Shown: positions 1 to 8,946 of the stretch, in pieces
Numbering within the stretch: the first letter of the stretch is position 1
Layout of the letters: each line of letters opens with the position of its first letter
Assembly: GCF_000261365.1 (NCBI RefSeq)
Contig: NZ_AJVC01000003.1
Span: 620,001 to 684,000 of the forward strand
Length of the DNA stretch: 64,000 bases
DNA from: Herbaspirillum sp. GW103
GTDB lineage: Bacteria > Pseudomonadota > Gammaproteobacteria > Burkholderiales > Burkholderiaceae_D
Direction of reading: 5' to 3'
Program-made: the position numbers and the translations under genes
The notes under the pieces: generated by a model
Told to the model about the DNA's origin: nothing
Databases searched by the model: none
Seen by the model: only the letters and a program-made list of their open reading frames with translations

Positions 1-163
1 AGGAGGACATGAAAGCCTTGCGCTCGTCGCCCTTCTTGCCGGCAGCATCGGCGTTACATTGCTTCATCTTGTTCTGCTGGGCATTCTGCGCCATGGCGGG
101 AGAACTGAGCAGCAGCGGGGCAGCCAGCGCGAACGAGGTCATGGCGAAGAGCATTTTTTTCAT
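1..163 (-). CDS. PsiF-repeat family protein, C-terminus cut by window edge
   Basis: Leftward gene starting at an ATG at 163 with GGGAG six bases upstream; 54 codons are visible before the window ends. The N-terminus (MKKMLFAMTSFALAAPLLL, cleavage near AMA-QN) is a typical Sec signal peptide, so the mature protein should be periplasmic. It continues with QQNKMKQCNADAAGKKGDER and then KAFMSS, which matches the PsiF repeat pattern (QQ-x-KM-x-x-CN ... GDeRkaFMS-C). PsiF proteins are small, usually with two such repeats; the E. coli member is phosphate-starvation inducible, but its biochemical role is unknown. The second repeat should lie beyond the edge. Family call fairly firm; function unknown. 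Confidence 0.75.
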   Translation of the reverse strand, partial: MKKMLFAMTSFALAAPLLLSSPAMAQNAQQNKMKQCNADAAGKKGDERKAFMSS

Positions 164-253
164 GGAAGACTCCCTGGGGCAAGGTGGATTCGTGGGTCTG
201 ATCGGTATGATTCTTCAGACGGGAGCATTACAGCATGAAAGTTTATGTCCTGA

Positions 254-643
254 CTAGCGCACGCAGTTGAGATCGCCTTCCTTGCAGCCTGCCAGCGCCT
301 TCAGTTCATCGGTACGGTGACGGGTCTTCTCGGCCAGGCAGGTTTGCAGGGCCAGTGCGGCAGCGGACCCGCCCGCACTGGCCGAACTTTCAAAGCGGCA
401 GGACAGGTCGCGGTACTTCAGCCAGGCCAGTTGCACCTCGCGCAGCTTGTTTTGCTGTGCCTTGTTGAGTTTGTCGCGATAGGCCATATAAGTGGCATTG
501 AGGTCCGCGTCGTTATGGGTCAAAGTCTCCGAGGCACAAGCGTTCATCTCGGCCTGGGTGGCGGCCTGGGTGCAATCAGCGGCAAAGGCGCTGCCGGCAC
601 ACAGCAACAGGGCGGCGGCCAGCAGGGACAGGGGGGCTTTCAT
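254..643 (-). CDS. LprI-like lysozyme-inhibitor family protein (DUF1311)
   Basis: 129 residues with a Sec signal peptide (residues 1-21, cleavage after SAFA). The mature part has the LprI/DUF1311 layout: DC at the mature N-terminus, QAEMNACA, then LNATYMAYRDKL, LREVQLAWLKYRD, and a cysteine-containing end (CRFES, TCLAEKT, CKEGDLNC). Family members are small secreted or periplasmic helical proteins stabilised by disulfides; some inhibit lysozyme, while for most the target is unknown. The start at 643 follows GGAG about ten bases upstream. It lies in the same orientation as the psiF-like gene, about 90 bp away. Role here is inferred from family only. Confidence 0.75.
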   Translation of the reverse strand: MKAPLSLLAAALLLCAGSAFAADCTQAATQAEMNACASETLTHNDADLNATYMAYRDKLNKAQQNKLREVQLAWLKYRDLSCRFESSASAGGSAAALALQTCLAEKTRHRTDELKALAGCKEGDLNCVR

Positions 644-754
644 CGGTGGGAACTCCAGTTTCTCAGGCGGCGAGACTGCACAGGCGGTGCCGCGGGCCAG
701 AGATCGCAGGGCCGGCGGGGTGCTTGCAGCTTGTCGGGATAAAATGACATTTTG

Positions 755-775
755 CCTGTCTTAGAAGAAGACAGG
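755..775. repeat. Inverted repeat between divergent genes
   Basis: CCTGTCTT-AGAAG-AAGACAGG is a perfect 8-bp inverted repeat with a 5-base loop, in the gap between the leftward LprI-like gene and the rightward coiled-coil gene. A second small inverted repeat, AAAATG-A-CATTTT, sits at 741-753. There is no T-run after the hairpin, so it is not a classic terminator; an operator or leader hairpin is possible. Confidence 0.45.
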
Positions 776-862
776 GCAGTGCGGTTCGGCCGTTTTTGCG
801 ACGAAATTGCAACAAGTCGTATCTGATTTTCCCTGTCCAACCCTTTTTCAGGAGTAGTGCAG

Positions 863-1213
863 ATGGGATTGAGCTGGCTATCGGCCATCAAATTGATTCC
901 CTGGGGGGATGTGGTCCAGGCCACCCCGGGTATCGTCAAGGGCGCGCGTGAGCTGTGGTCGCGCACGCGCAAGGCCAAGACGGCAGTCGATGCCGCACCG
1001 GCCGCACCGGTGGGCGGCGAGCTCGGCCAGTTGGCCCAGCGCATCGCCCAGCTGGAAGCCGAGCAGCTCGACGCCAGCCAGCTGATCAACACCCTGGCCG
1101 AGCAGAATGCGCAACTGGTGGCCATCATGGATGGCATGCGGCGCCGCCTGCGCATGCTGGGTGCGGCCTGCGTACTGCTGGCCGTGGGCGTGGTGGCGGT
1201 GTGGCTGCGCTGA
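863..1213 (+). CDS. Small coiled-coil protein with C-terminal membrane anchor, function unknown
   Basis: 116 residues from the ATG at 863, chosen because GGAG at 851-854 sits eight bases upstream; a GTG at 857 would be too close to it. Residues 53-95 are heptad-rich (LGQLAQRIAQLEAEQ ... LINTLAEQNAQL), indicating a coiled coil. Residues 98-115 form one hydrophobic helix (LGAACVLLAVGVVAVWL), so it looks like a tail-anchored inner-membrane protein with the coiled coil on the cytoplasmic side. I do not recognise a named family. The next gene starts about 90 bp downstream in the same direction. Confidence 0.6.
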   Translation: MGLSWLSAIKLIPWGDVVQATPGIVKGARELWSRTRKAKTAVDAAPAAPVGGELGQLAQRIAQLEAEQLDASQLINTLAEQNAQLVAIMDGMRRRLRMLGAACVLLAVGVVAVWLR

Positions 1214-1304
1214 TGGCGGCCTGCGTCTTTCGTGATGGCGGACTCGCCGTTCCTGCTTCACGACTCCTGATTCCCGATTCCTGATTTCTTACGACTGGCC
1301 CTGC

Positions 1305-3803
1305 ATGTTCCAACAAGCACTGCGCATGACCCTGCGCGACTGGCGCACCGGTGAGCTGCGCTTCCTGCTGATCGCCCTGATCGTGGCGGTGGCCGCGCTG
1401 TCCTCGGTCGGTTTCTTCGTCGATCGCATGCGCGCCGGGATGACGCGCGATGCCCACCAGCTGCTGGGGGCCGATCTGCTGATCGCGGCCGACCAGCCAC
1501 TGCCATCCTCCTGGCTGCAGCAGGCCAGCGGGCAGCGCCTGCTGCAGGCGCAGACCCAGGTCTTTCCCAGCATGGCCCAGGCCGGGGAGGGCGATGCGGC
1601 GCGCTCGGTGCTGTCCTCCATCAAGGCCGTCACGGCGGGCTATCCCTTGCGCGGCCAGCTGCGACTGGAAGGCAAGGACGGACACGACCGGCCCGCCGAT
1701 GGCATCCCGCAGGCCGGTACGGTATGGGTGGATCCGCAGATCCTGTCGCAGCTCGACGTGAAGCTCGGCGATACCTTGAAACTGGGTGATTTGCCGTTGA
1801 AGATCGCCGCCGTCATCTCGGTCGAGCCGGATCGCGGCAGCGCCTTCGTCAACTTCGCGCCGCGCGTGATGGTCAATGAGGCCGATCTGGCCGCCACGCA
1901 CCTGGTGCAGGTCGGTTCGCGCGTGACATATCGCTTGTTGATCGCCGGACCCGTCGAGGCCGTGCAGCGTTACCAGCAGCAGATCGAAGGCCAGATCGAG
2001 GCCGACAAGCTGCGCGGCGTACGCGTGGAGTCGCTGGAAAACGGCCGCCCCGAAATGCGCGCCACGCTGGACCGCGCCGAACAATTCCTCTCCCTGGTCG
2101 GCCTGCTGTCAGCCATGCTGGCGGCGCTGGCCGTGGCCATGGCGGCGCGTCGCTTCATGCTGCGCCATCTGGATGCCTGCGCGATGCTGCGCTGTTTCGG
2201 CCTGACCCAGGCCCAGGTGACCCGGCTGTATCTCACCGAATTCGTTCTCATCGGGCTGGCGGCCAGCATCATCGGCATGCTGGTCGGCTTTGCCGCGCAC
2301 TTTGCGTTGCTGCAATGGCTGGGCAGTTTCCTGCCGACCGCCTTGCCACCGCCGGGCTGGGCACCTGCCTTGCAGGGCGTGGCCACCGGGCTGCTGTTGC
2401 TGGTCGGGTTTGCCTTGCCGCCCATCCTGCAATTGCGCAACGTGCCGCACAACCGGGTGATCCGCCGCGACCAGGGCGCACCGCAGGCGCTGACCGTGGC
2501 CAGCTATGTGCTGGGCACGCTGGTGTTCTCGGGATTGCTGCTGTGGCAGGCGGGCGATCTCAAGCTGGGCTTGCTGACCATCGCGGGTTTCCTCGGCGGC
2601 TTCGCGCTGTTCGCACTGGTGGCCTGGCTGTGCCTGCGCGCCCTGCGTTCGCTGCGCGGCCTGGTGGATCGCCAGAGCTGGCGCTTTGCCATCGACGGCC
2701 TGCAACGCCGTCCGGCGGCGGCGGTCATGCAGGTGGTGGCACTGGGGCTGGGGCTCATGGCCTTGCTGTTGCTGACCGTGATCCGTGGCGATCTGGTGGG
2801 CGCATGGCGCCAGGCCACGCCTGCGGATGCCCCCAACCGCTTCATCATCAACATCCAGCCGGACCAGCGCGAGGCCGTGCAACAGGCGCTGCGCCAGGGC
2901 GGGGTACAGGATGTGGCGCTGTATCCGATGATTCGCGGGCGCCTGGTGCAGATCAATGGTCATGCCGTCAATGCGGCGGATTATCAGGAAGATCGGGCCA
3001 AGCGCCTGGTGGACCGGGAGTTCAATCTCTCGACCATGGCCAACATCCCGCCGGGCAATGGCATCGTGGCTGGTCGCTGGTACGACGACAGCCATCCCGA
3101 AGCCTCGGTGGAACGCGGACTGGCCCAGACCCTGGGCATCAAGCTGGGGGACCGCCTGCAATTCGATATCGCCGGCCAGCTGGTGGAGGCGCCGGTGACC
3201 AGCCTGCGCAAGCTGGAGTGGGGCTCGCTGCGGGTTAACTTCTTCGTCATCCTCAACCCGACATTGATGCGCGATACGCCGCAAAGCTGGATCACCGCCG
3301 TCCACCTGAGAGCGCAGCAGGAAGCGCTGGGCAATACACTGGCCCGCGATTTCCCCAATCTGACCGTGGTCGACATAGGAAGTGTACTGAGACAGATCCA
3401 GGAAGTGGTCGGTCAAGTGATTGCTGCTGTAGAGTTCCTGTTCCTGTTCACTTTGTGCTCAGGTGTACTGGTACTGTACGCTGCACTGGCAGGGTCCCAG
3501 GATGAACGTGTACGGGAAGCTGGCCTGTTGCGTGCCCTCGGTGCGACCCGCCAGGAGCTTTCACGCGCCCAGCGCATCGAGGTGCTGCTGGTGGGTTCGC
3601 TGGCCGGGCTGCTGGCGGCCAGCGGTGCGGCGGGTATCGGTTGGGCGCTGGCGCATTACATCTTCAATTTCGAGTGGAGCTTCAGTCCGCTGGTGTGGGT
3701 GGCCGGCATGGGCCTGGGGGCGGGCTGTTCGGCCTTGGGCGGCTGGGCCGGATTGCGTCACGTGCTGCGCCGTCCACCGCTGCAGACCTTGCGCGAAGCC
3801 TGA
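1305..3803 (+). CDS. ABC transporter permease, FtsX/YbbP type
   Basis: 832 residues. N-terminal helix FLLIALIVAVAALSSVGFF, then a large extracytoplasmic region (about 45-260) and groups of membrane helices near 265-440 and again at the C-terminus (LFLFTLCSGVLVLYAALA onward). The duplicated FtsX-like core and the C-terminal EAGLLRALGATRQEL segment are typical of YbbP-like permeases (MacB/LolC superfamily), in which the periplasmic domain usually acts mechanically rather than as a channel. YbbP normally works with the ATPase YbbA, often beside the esterase TesA; neither is in this window. Membrane location is secure, substrate unknown. Confidence 0.85.
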   Translation: MFQQALRMTLRDWRTGELRFLLIALIVAVAALSSVGFFVDRMRAGMTRDAHQLLGADLLIAADQPLPSSWLQQASGQRLLQAQTQVFPSMAQAGEGDAARSVLSSIKAVTAGYPLRGQLRLEGKDGHDRPADGIPQAGTVWVDPQILSQLDVKLGDTLKLGDLPLKIAAVISVEPDRGSAFVNFAPRVMVNEADLAATHLVQVGSRVTYRLLIAGPVEAVQRYQQQIEGQIEADKLRGVRVESLENGRPEMRATLDRAEQFLSLVGLLSAMLAALAVAMAARRFMLRHLDACAMLRCFGLTQAQVTRLYLTEFVLIGLAASIIGMLVGFAAHFALLQWLGSFLPTALPPPGWAPALQGVATGLLLLVGFALPPILQLRNVPHNRVIRRDQGAPQALTVASYVLGTLVFSGLLLWQAGDLKLGLLTIAGFLGGFALFALVAWLCLRALRSLRGLVDRQSWRFAIDGLQRRPAAAVMQVVALGLGLMALLLLTVIRGDLVGAWRQATPADAPNRFIINIQPDQREAVQQALRQGGVQDVALYPMIRGRLVQINGHAVNAADYQEDRAKRLVDREFNLSTMANIPPGNGIVAGRWYDDSHPEASVERGLAQTLGIKLGDRLQFDIAGQLVEAPVTSLRKLEWGSLRVNFFVILNPTLMRDTPQSWITAVHLRAQQEALGNTLARDFPNLTVVDIGSVLRQIQEVVGQVIAAVEFLFLFTLCSGVLVLYAALAGSQDERVREAGLLRALGATRQELSRAQRIEVLLVGSLAGLLAASGAAGIGWALAHYIFNFEWSFSPLVWVAGMGLGAGCSALGGWAGLRHVLRRPPLQTLREA

Positions 3804-3895
3804 TCCCGGCCGGATACGACGCAGATCAAGAAAGCCGGCGAGGGCCGCCGGACTGCACCGACGCGGCAGTCCGGCTGCGGTATCATGGCGGTCTT

Positions 3896-4297
3896 ATGCA
3901 AATCGAAGATCCCAACCAACCGACCACGTTCGAACTCATCGGCGGCGCTGAGAAGCTGCGCGAGATGGTCGACCGTTTCTATGACCTGATGGACCTGGAG
4001 CCGGAGTTCGCCGGCATCCGCGCGCTGCATCCGCCCTCGCTGGATGGCTCGCGCGACAAGACCTACATGTTCCTCTCCGGCTGGACCGGTGGTCCCAGCC
4101 TGTACATGGAAAAATTCGGCCATCCGCGCCTGCGCGCGCGCCACCTGCCTTTCCCCATCGGCATCTCGGAGCGTGACCAGTGGCTGCGCTGCATGACCTG
4201 GGCCATGCAGGACGTGGGCCTGCCGGAAGACCTGATGAAACGCCTGCTGGCGGCGCTCTACCAGACGGCCGACTGGATGCGCAACAAGCCCGAGTAA
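3896..4297 (+). CDS. Group II truncated haemoglobin (YjbI/TrHbO family)
   Basis: 133 residues from ATG 3896; longer reading frames upstream only overlap the previous gene. The fold markers of group II 2-on-2 haemoglobins are present: Tyr29 (B10 position, DRFYDLMD), proximal His83 (RARHLPF), and Trp96 (G8 position, DQWLRCMTWAMQD), with the conserved stretch MFLSGWTGGP between. The His-to-Trp spacing of 13 equals that of known family members. Such proteins bind O2 or NO and are linked to oxidative or nitrosative stress; the function here is inferred. rmuC begins 20 bp downstream in the same direction, so the two are probably co-transcribed. Confidence 0.92.
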   Translation: MQIEDPNQPTTFELIGGAEKLREMVDRFYDLMDLEPEFAGIRALHPPSLDGSRDKTYMFLSGWTGGPSLYMEKFGHPRLRARHLPFPIGISERDQWLRCMTWAMQDVGLPEDLMKRLLAALYQTADWMRNKPE

Positions 4298-4316
4298 ATC
4301 GCACTGGACTGGTGAC

Positions 4317-5804
4317 ATGTCTCTTTTCGAAATGATCCTTGCCGGGCTGGTCGTGGTCGGCCTCGTCCTGCAATTGTTGATCCTGCTGCGGTCCGGCCAG
4401 CGTCATGACGATGACACCGCACTGGTGATCGAAGATGCGCTGCTGCAGGTCAAGCAGGACCTGCAGCGCCATCAGCAGGACACCGGTGAACGCATCGAGC
4501 GCGAGCTGCGCAGCCAGGTGCAGGCCAGCGCCCAGAGCACGCGCCAGGAACTGGGCGCCAACTTCGCCCAGTTGCAGCAGACGCTGGCGACACAACTGAC
4601 GAGCGTGGCGGGTTTGCAGAACCAGCAGATCGATGGGTTCGCGCAGCAACTGGTCAAGCTCAACGAAAGCAATGCGCAGCAACTGGAAAGCATGCGCCAG
4701 TCCATCACCCTGCAGGCGCAGGTGAACCGCGAAGAGCAGGCGGTCTCGCTCAAGCGCTTCGGCGATACGCTGAACCAGCAACTGTCGGCGCTGACCGAAT
4801 CGAACGCCCAGCGCATGGCCGAGGTGCGCGCTACGCTCGAAGCCAAGATCAAGGACCTGCAGAACGACAATGCGCAAAAGCTGGAAGAGATGCGCAAGAC
4901 CGTGGACGAAAAACTGCATGCCACGCTGGAGCAGCGACTCGGTGAATCCTTCAAGCTGGTCTCGGACCGGCTGGACAAGGTGCATCAGGGTCTGGGCGAA
5001 ATGCAGCAACTGGCCACCGGCGTGGGCGACCTGAAGCGCGTGCTGACCAACGTCAAGACACGCGGCACCTGGGGTGAAGTGCAGCTGGAAATCCTGCTGG
5101 AACAGATGCTGACACCCGACCAGTACGCCAAGAACGTGGAGACCGTCCCGGCCAGTGGCGAGCGCGTGGAATTCGCCATCCGTCTGCCGGGTGCCAAGGA
5201 AGACGCGGGCCAGGTCTGGATGCCCATCGATGCCAAATTCCCCAAGGAACAGTACGAGCGCCTGGTCGATGCAGCCGAGCGCGCCGATGCCGAGGGCGTG
5301 GCCACGGCCGGCCGCGAACTGGAGCGCGCGGTGCGCGGCGAGGCCAGAACGATTGCCGAGAAATACCTGTCACCGCCGCTGACGACGGACTTCGCCATCC
5401 TCTTTTTGCCGACCGAAGGGTTGTATGCCGAGGTGATGCGTCGACCGGGATTGTCGGATGAATTGCAACGGACCTGCCGGGTCACCATTGCCGGTCCGTC
5501 GACCTTGTCGGCCTTGCTCAACAGCCTGCAGATGGGCTTCCGTACGCTGGCGCTGGAAAAACGCTCCTCGGAAGTGTGGCAGGTGCTGGGCGCGGTCAAG
5601 ACCGAGTTCGGCAAGTTCGGTGAAGTGCTGGCTTCGACCAAGAGCGCACTGGAACGCGTGGCCAAGAACATCGACCAGGCCGAGACCCGCACCCGCCAGA
5701 TGACGCGCAAGTTGAAGTCGGTGGAAGCCTTGCCGGTGGAGAATGCGCAGAAGCTGTTGGGGACGGGGGAGCTGGATCTGGGCGAGGAGGGTGAAAGCGT
5801 CTGA
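4317..5804 (+). CDS. rmuC: DNA recombination protein RmuC
   Basis: 495 residues, close to the usual RmuC length. One N-terminal membrane helix (about 2-22), a long glutamine-rich coiled coil (about 35-215, with HQQDTGERIERELRSQ and similar heptads), then the conserved RmuC domain: VGDLKRVLTNVKTRGTWGEVQ, EFAIRLPG, VWMPIDAKFPKEQYERLV, and LPTEGLYAEVMRRPGL. RmuC limits inversions at short inverted repeats in E. coli and has a restriction-endonuclease-like core. It lies 20 bp behind the haemoglobin gene and ends at a bidirectional terminator shared with moeA. Confidence 0.95.
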   Translation: MSLFEMILAGLVVVGLVLQLLILLRSGQRHDDDTALVIEDALLQVKQDLQRHQQDTGERIERELRSQVQASAQSTRQELGANFAQLQQTLATQLTSVAGLQNQQIDGFAQQLVKLNESNAQQLESMRQSITLQAQVNREEQAVSLKRFGDTLNQQLSALTESNAQRMAEVRATLEAKIKDLQNDNAQKLEEMRKTVDEKLHATLEQRLGESFKLVSDRLDKVHQGLGEMQQLATGVGDLKRVLTNVKTRGTWGEVQLEILLEQMLTPDQYAKNVETVPASGERVEFAIRLPGAKEDAGQVWMPIDAKFPKEQYERLVDAAERADAEGVATAGRELERAVRGEARTIAEKYLSPPLTTDFAILFLPTEGLYAEVMRRPGLSDELQRTCRVTIAGPSTLSALLNSLQMGFRTLALEKRSSEVWQVLGAVKTEFGKFGEVLASTKSALERVAKNIDQAETRTRQMTRKLKSVEALPVENAQKLLGTGELDLGEEGESV

Positions 5805-5844
5805 TTCTTCATCCCCGGAAGTCACCCCGGAGGAGGGGGCGGTG

Positions 5845-5869
5845 AAGGGACGGCTTGCCGTCCCTTTTT
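5845..5869 (+). terminator. Rho-independent terminator after rmuC
   Basis: AAGGGACGGC-TT-GCCGTCCCTT followed by TTTC: a perfect 10-bp stem between the convergent rmuC and moeA. The A-run on the other side lets it work for moeA too. Confidence 0.85.
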
Positions 5870-5891
5870 CTTCATATCGGCCTGAAACCCC

Positions 5892-7187
5892 TCACACCAG
5901 CCCGTCGAACAGCACCACCGCCACCTCTTCGCCTGCGGCCACGTCCCCGCGCGCATGTTCCAGCTCGATGATGCAGTTGGCATCCGACATCGAGCGCAGG
6001 ATGCCGGAGCCCTGCATGCCGGTCAGGCGCACGTTCCATCGGCCCTCTTCATCAGGGGCCAGGATGCCGCGCTGGTATTCGGTGCGGCCGGCCTTCTTGC
6101 GGATGGCCGTGGCGGACTTGACGCGCAGACGCGGCAGCGGATTGGCTTCGGCACCGGCCAGGCGCAGCAGGGCATCGCGCACGAAGAAGGAAAAACTCAC
6201 CTGTACCGCCACCGGATTGCCCGGCAGGCCGAACAGATAGGCATTGCGCCCGCGCGAGCTGATGCGGCCGAAGGCCAGCGGGCGGCCGGGGCGCATGGCG
6301 ATCTTCCAGAACGTCATCTCGCCCAGGCTGGCCATGATCTGCTTGGTGTAATCGGCCGCGCCCACGGAGACACCCCCGGAGGTGATGACGGCATCGGCTT
6401 CTTCGCAGGCGCTGCGGAAGGCGGCTTCCAGCGCGGCCGGGTCATCCGGCACCACGCCCAGATCCAGCACCTCGCAACCCAGGTGCGTCAACATGCCGTG
6501 CAGGGTGTAGCGGTTGGAGTCATAGACGCAGCCGGCATCGAGCGGCTCGCCCACCGAGCGCAATTCGTCGCCGGTGGAAAAGAAGGCCACGCGCAGACGA
6601 CGCTGCACCGGCACTTCGGCCAGGCCCAGCGAGGCCAGCAGGCCGATGTCGGAGGGCCGCAGCACGCGGCCGCGCGGCAGCGCCACGCTGCCCAGAGCCA
6701 GATCTTCACCGCGCAGGCGGCGATTGTCGCCGGGACGCACGCGACCGGCGGGCAGGGTCACGCCTTGCTCGTCGGCGTCGGTGGTCAGTTCCTGCGGGAT
6801 CACGGTGTCGCAGCCGGGCGGCATGGGCGCTCCGGTCATGATGCGCACGCACTGGCCGGGACCGACGTGGCCAGTGAAGCGCTCGCCGGCATGCACCGCA
6901 CCGATGATTTGCAGACGCACTTGCTTGCCCTCGGCCACGTCCTCGCCGCGCAGGGCATAGCCATCCATGGCCGAGTTGTCGTGGGCCGGCACGTCGATGC
7001 GGGAAACGATGTCGCGTGCCAGTACGCGCGAGAGGGCGCTGCGGATGGCCAGCTTTTCGACGGCCTCGATGGGCGTGATGAATTCCTGGATCACGGCTTG
7101 CGCGCGCGCTACCGTCATGGCGTTGGGATCATAGCCGCTGATGCAGCTGACGATGTCGTGGAGTGTGGCGGTGTGGGTCTCGGTCAT
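5892..7187 (-). CDS. moeA: Molybdopterin molybdenumtransferase MoeA
   Basis: 431 residues from ATG 7187; the longer frame upstream runs into mobA. MoeA inserts molybdate into adenylylated molybdopterin, the last step of Moco synthesis, in the cytoplasm. Visible family blocks: RVLARDIVSRIDVPAHDNSAMDGYA-type N-terminus, RIMTGAPMPPGCDTVIPQE, GDNRRLRGED, FFSTGDEL, the substrate-pocket ITSGGVSVGAADY, and FGLPGNPVAVQVSF. Its ATG overlaps the mobA stop codon as ATGA (7184-7187), indicating translational coupling. It is the last gene of moaA-mobA-moeA. Confidence 0.96.
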   Translation of the reverse strand: MTETHTATLHDIVSCISGYDPNAMTVARAQAVIQEFITPIEAVEKLAIRSALSRVLARDIVSRIDVPAHDNSAMDGYALRGEDVAEGKQVRLQIIGAVHAGERFTGHVGPGQCVRIMTGAPMPPGCDTVIPQELTTDADEQGVTLPAGRVRPGDNRRLRGEDLALGSVALPRGRVLRPSDIGLLASLGLAEVPVQRRLRVAFFSTGDELRSVGEPLDAGCVYDSNRYTLHGMLTHLGCEVLDLGVVPDDPAALEAAFRSACEEADAVITSGGVSVGAADYTKQIMASLGEMTFWKIAMRPGRPLAFGRISSRGRNAYLFGLPGNPVAVQVSFSFFVRDALLRLAGAEANPLPRLRVKSATAIRKKAGRTEYQRGILAPDEEGRWNVRLTGMQGSGILRSMSDANCIIELEHARGDVAAGEEVAVVLFDGLV

Positions 7188-7801
7188 TGTTCTGCTTCGA
7201 GCTGTTGCAAATCCAGCCCGGTATTGATGTTGCTGAAGGCGCGCTCGTCGGGGAAATCCACTTCGATGCAATCCAGGCTGGCAAACCAGTGGTCCATCTT
7301 GCGTTCACCGGCGGCCAGGAAGGCGTCCAGCGAAGCGCGCGTAGTCGTCTGAAGCAGCGAGCATACCGGATGGCGCTGCCGTCCGTGTACGCCGTCAGTG
7401 ACCGCGATGGCGGCCTGTGCACCGCTGGCGGTGAGGGCGTCGTAGAGGTGCGCCACCAGATCATAGGGGATCAGCGGCGAGTCGCACGGGACGGTCGCCA
7501 GCAGCGGCGTGTGGCAATGGGCCAGGCCGCATTGCAGGCCGGCCAGCGGACCGGGGAAACCCCCTTGCAGGTCATGCCAGACCGGATAGCCGAAACGGGC
7601 GTACTCCAGCTGGGAGCGATTGGCGTTGATCGCCAGGGAGCCGACCTGCGGGGCCAGGCGTTCCAGCACGTGCTGGACCAGCGGCTTGCCGTGCAGGACT
7701 TGCAGGCCCTTGTCTACCCCGCCCATGCGCGTGCCCCGGCCACCGGCCAGCACCAGGCCGGTGATGTGGCTGGCGGAGAAGAGATCGGTACGGGAAGACA
7801 T
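7184..7801 (-). CDS. mobA: Molybdenum cofactor guanylyltransferase MobA
   Basis: 205 residues. MobA links GMP from GTP to Moco, giving the bis-MGD cofactor used by DMSO-reductase-family enzymes such as nitrate reductase and formate dehydrogenase. The nucleotide-binding signature LAGGRGTRMGGVDKGL lies at residues 18-33, followed by VPCDSPLIP (metal-binding Asp) and the C-terminal FSNINTGLDL, matching the NIN(T/D) block of the family. The gene sits between moaA (29 bp upstream) and moeA (4-bp overlap). Length is near the family norm of about 195. Confidence 0.94.
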   Translation of the reverse strand: MSSRTDLFSASHITGLVLAGGRGTRMGGVDKGLQVLHGKPLVQHVLERLAPQVGSLAINANRSQLEYARFGYPVWHDLQGGFPGPLAGLQCGLAHCHTPLLATVPCDSPLIPYDLVAHLYDALTASGAQAAIAVTDGVHGRQRHPVCSLLQTTTRASLDAFLAAGERKMDHWFASLDCIEVDFPDERAFSNINTGLDLQQLEAEQ

Positions 7802-7830
7802 GATGCAGATGGGGCAGGCAGGGCGCGACC

Positions 7831-8946
7831 TCAGCCGCCGATGTAGGACATCTCGACCTTGCGCAGCGGTGCGGCCTGCAGGGCGCTGCGCAGTTCGGAA
7901 TAACGATCGCCGCGCTGGCCCCAGAGGGCGGCGATGGCGCCGGCCAGCTCGGCATCGCTGCTGCCGTTGCGCACCAGGCTGCGCAGGTCGTGGCCCTGGC
8001 TGGCGAACAGGCAGGTGTAGACCTTGCCCTCGGTGGACAGGCGCGCCCGCGAGCAGTCCTGGCAGAAGGCCTGGGTCACGCTGGAGATGACGCCGATCTC
8101 GCCGCTGCCATCGACATAGCGCCAGCGCTCGGCGGTCTCGCCGGTATAGTTGGGGTCGGCCACTTCCAGCGGCATCTCGGCAGAGATGCGCCGCACCACG
8201 TCGTGCGAAGGCAGGACCTCGTCCATGCGCCAGCCGTTGGAGGAGCCCACGTCCATGTATTCGATGAAGCGCAGGATGGCCGGTGTTCCCTTGAAATGGC
8301 GCGCCATGGGCAAAATCTGGTCGTCGTTGACCCCCTTCTTGACCACCATGTTGATCTTGACCGGACCGAGACCGGCGGCGTGCGCCGCTTCGATGCCCTC
8401 CAGCACGCGCGCCACCGGGAAATCGACGTCATTCATGCGGCGGAAGCTCTGGTCATCCAGCGAATCCAGCGACACGGTCACGCGCTTGAGCCCGGCGGCC
8501 TTGAGCGCCTGGGCCTTTTGCTTCAACAGGGTGCCGTTGGTGGTGAGGGTGAGGTCGATTTCCTCGCCGTCCGGCGTGCGCAGGGCGGCCAGCATGGCGA
8601 TGAGGGTCTCGATGTTCTTGCGCAGCAGCGGCTCGCCACCGGTCAGGCGGATCTTGCGCACGCCGTGGGCCACGAACTGGGCCGCCACGCGGGTCAGTTC
8701 CTCGAAGGTCAACAGGTCGGAATGCGGCAGGAACTGGTACTGCTTGTCGAAGACATCCTTGGGCATGCAGTACACGCAGCGGAAATTGCAGCGGTCGGTT
8801 ACCGAGATGCGCAGATCATGCAGTGGACGCCCCAGGCTGTCGGCCAGCCAGCCGACGGGCTGCACGGCAACCGGCACGCCAGGTCCCGAGGGGCTGGCGG
8901 ACGGGGCTTGCCGGACATCGACGATGGGAATGACGCGCTTGTTCAT
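7831..8946 (-). CDS. moaA: GTP 3',8-cyclase MoaA
   Basis: 371 residues from ATG 8946, where homology begins; the open frame extends further but without family sequence. MoaA is the radical SAM enzyme that converts GTP to 3',8-cyclo-GTP, the first step of Moco synthesis. The N-terminal cluster motif is Cys53-x3-Cys57-x2-Cys60 ([10 protein letters not shown]), the SAM-binding block is [10 protein letters not shown], the second Fe-S cluster uses [11 protein letters not shown] ... YTCLF, and the chain ends in the required Gly-Gly (SYIGG). No clear Shine-Dalgarno is visible. First gene of the moa-mob-moe operon. Confidence 0.96.
   Translation of the reverse strand: MNKRVIPIVDVRQAPSASPSGPGVPVAVQPVGWLADSLGRPLHDLRISVTDRCNFRCVYCMPKDVFDKQYQFLPHSDLLTFEELTRVAAQFVAHGVRKIRLTGGEPLLRKNIETLIAMLAALRTPDGEEIDLTLTTNGTLLKQKAQALKAAGLKRVTVSLDSLDDQSFRRMNDVDFPVARVLEGIEAAHAAGLGPVKINMVVKKGVNDDQILPMARHFKGTPAILRFIEYMDVGSSNGWRMDEVLPSHDVVRRISAEMPLEVADPNYTGETAERWRYVDGSGEIGVISSVTQAFCQDCSRARLSTEGKVYTCLFASQGHDLRSLVRNGSSDAELAGAIAALWGQRGDRYSELRSALQAAPLRKVEMSYIGG

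Noticed and set aside
227..233. PHO-box half-site CTGTAAT (minus strand) before the psiF-like gene
   Set aside because: Only the first half resembles the consensus; the second half (CCGTCTG) matches about 4 of 7, so it is too weak to call despite the family name.
5955..7352. 465-codon open frame antisense to moeA
   Set aside because: MoeA on the other strand is unambiguous; the antisense peptide is His/Gln/Ala/Gly-rich with no family features.
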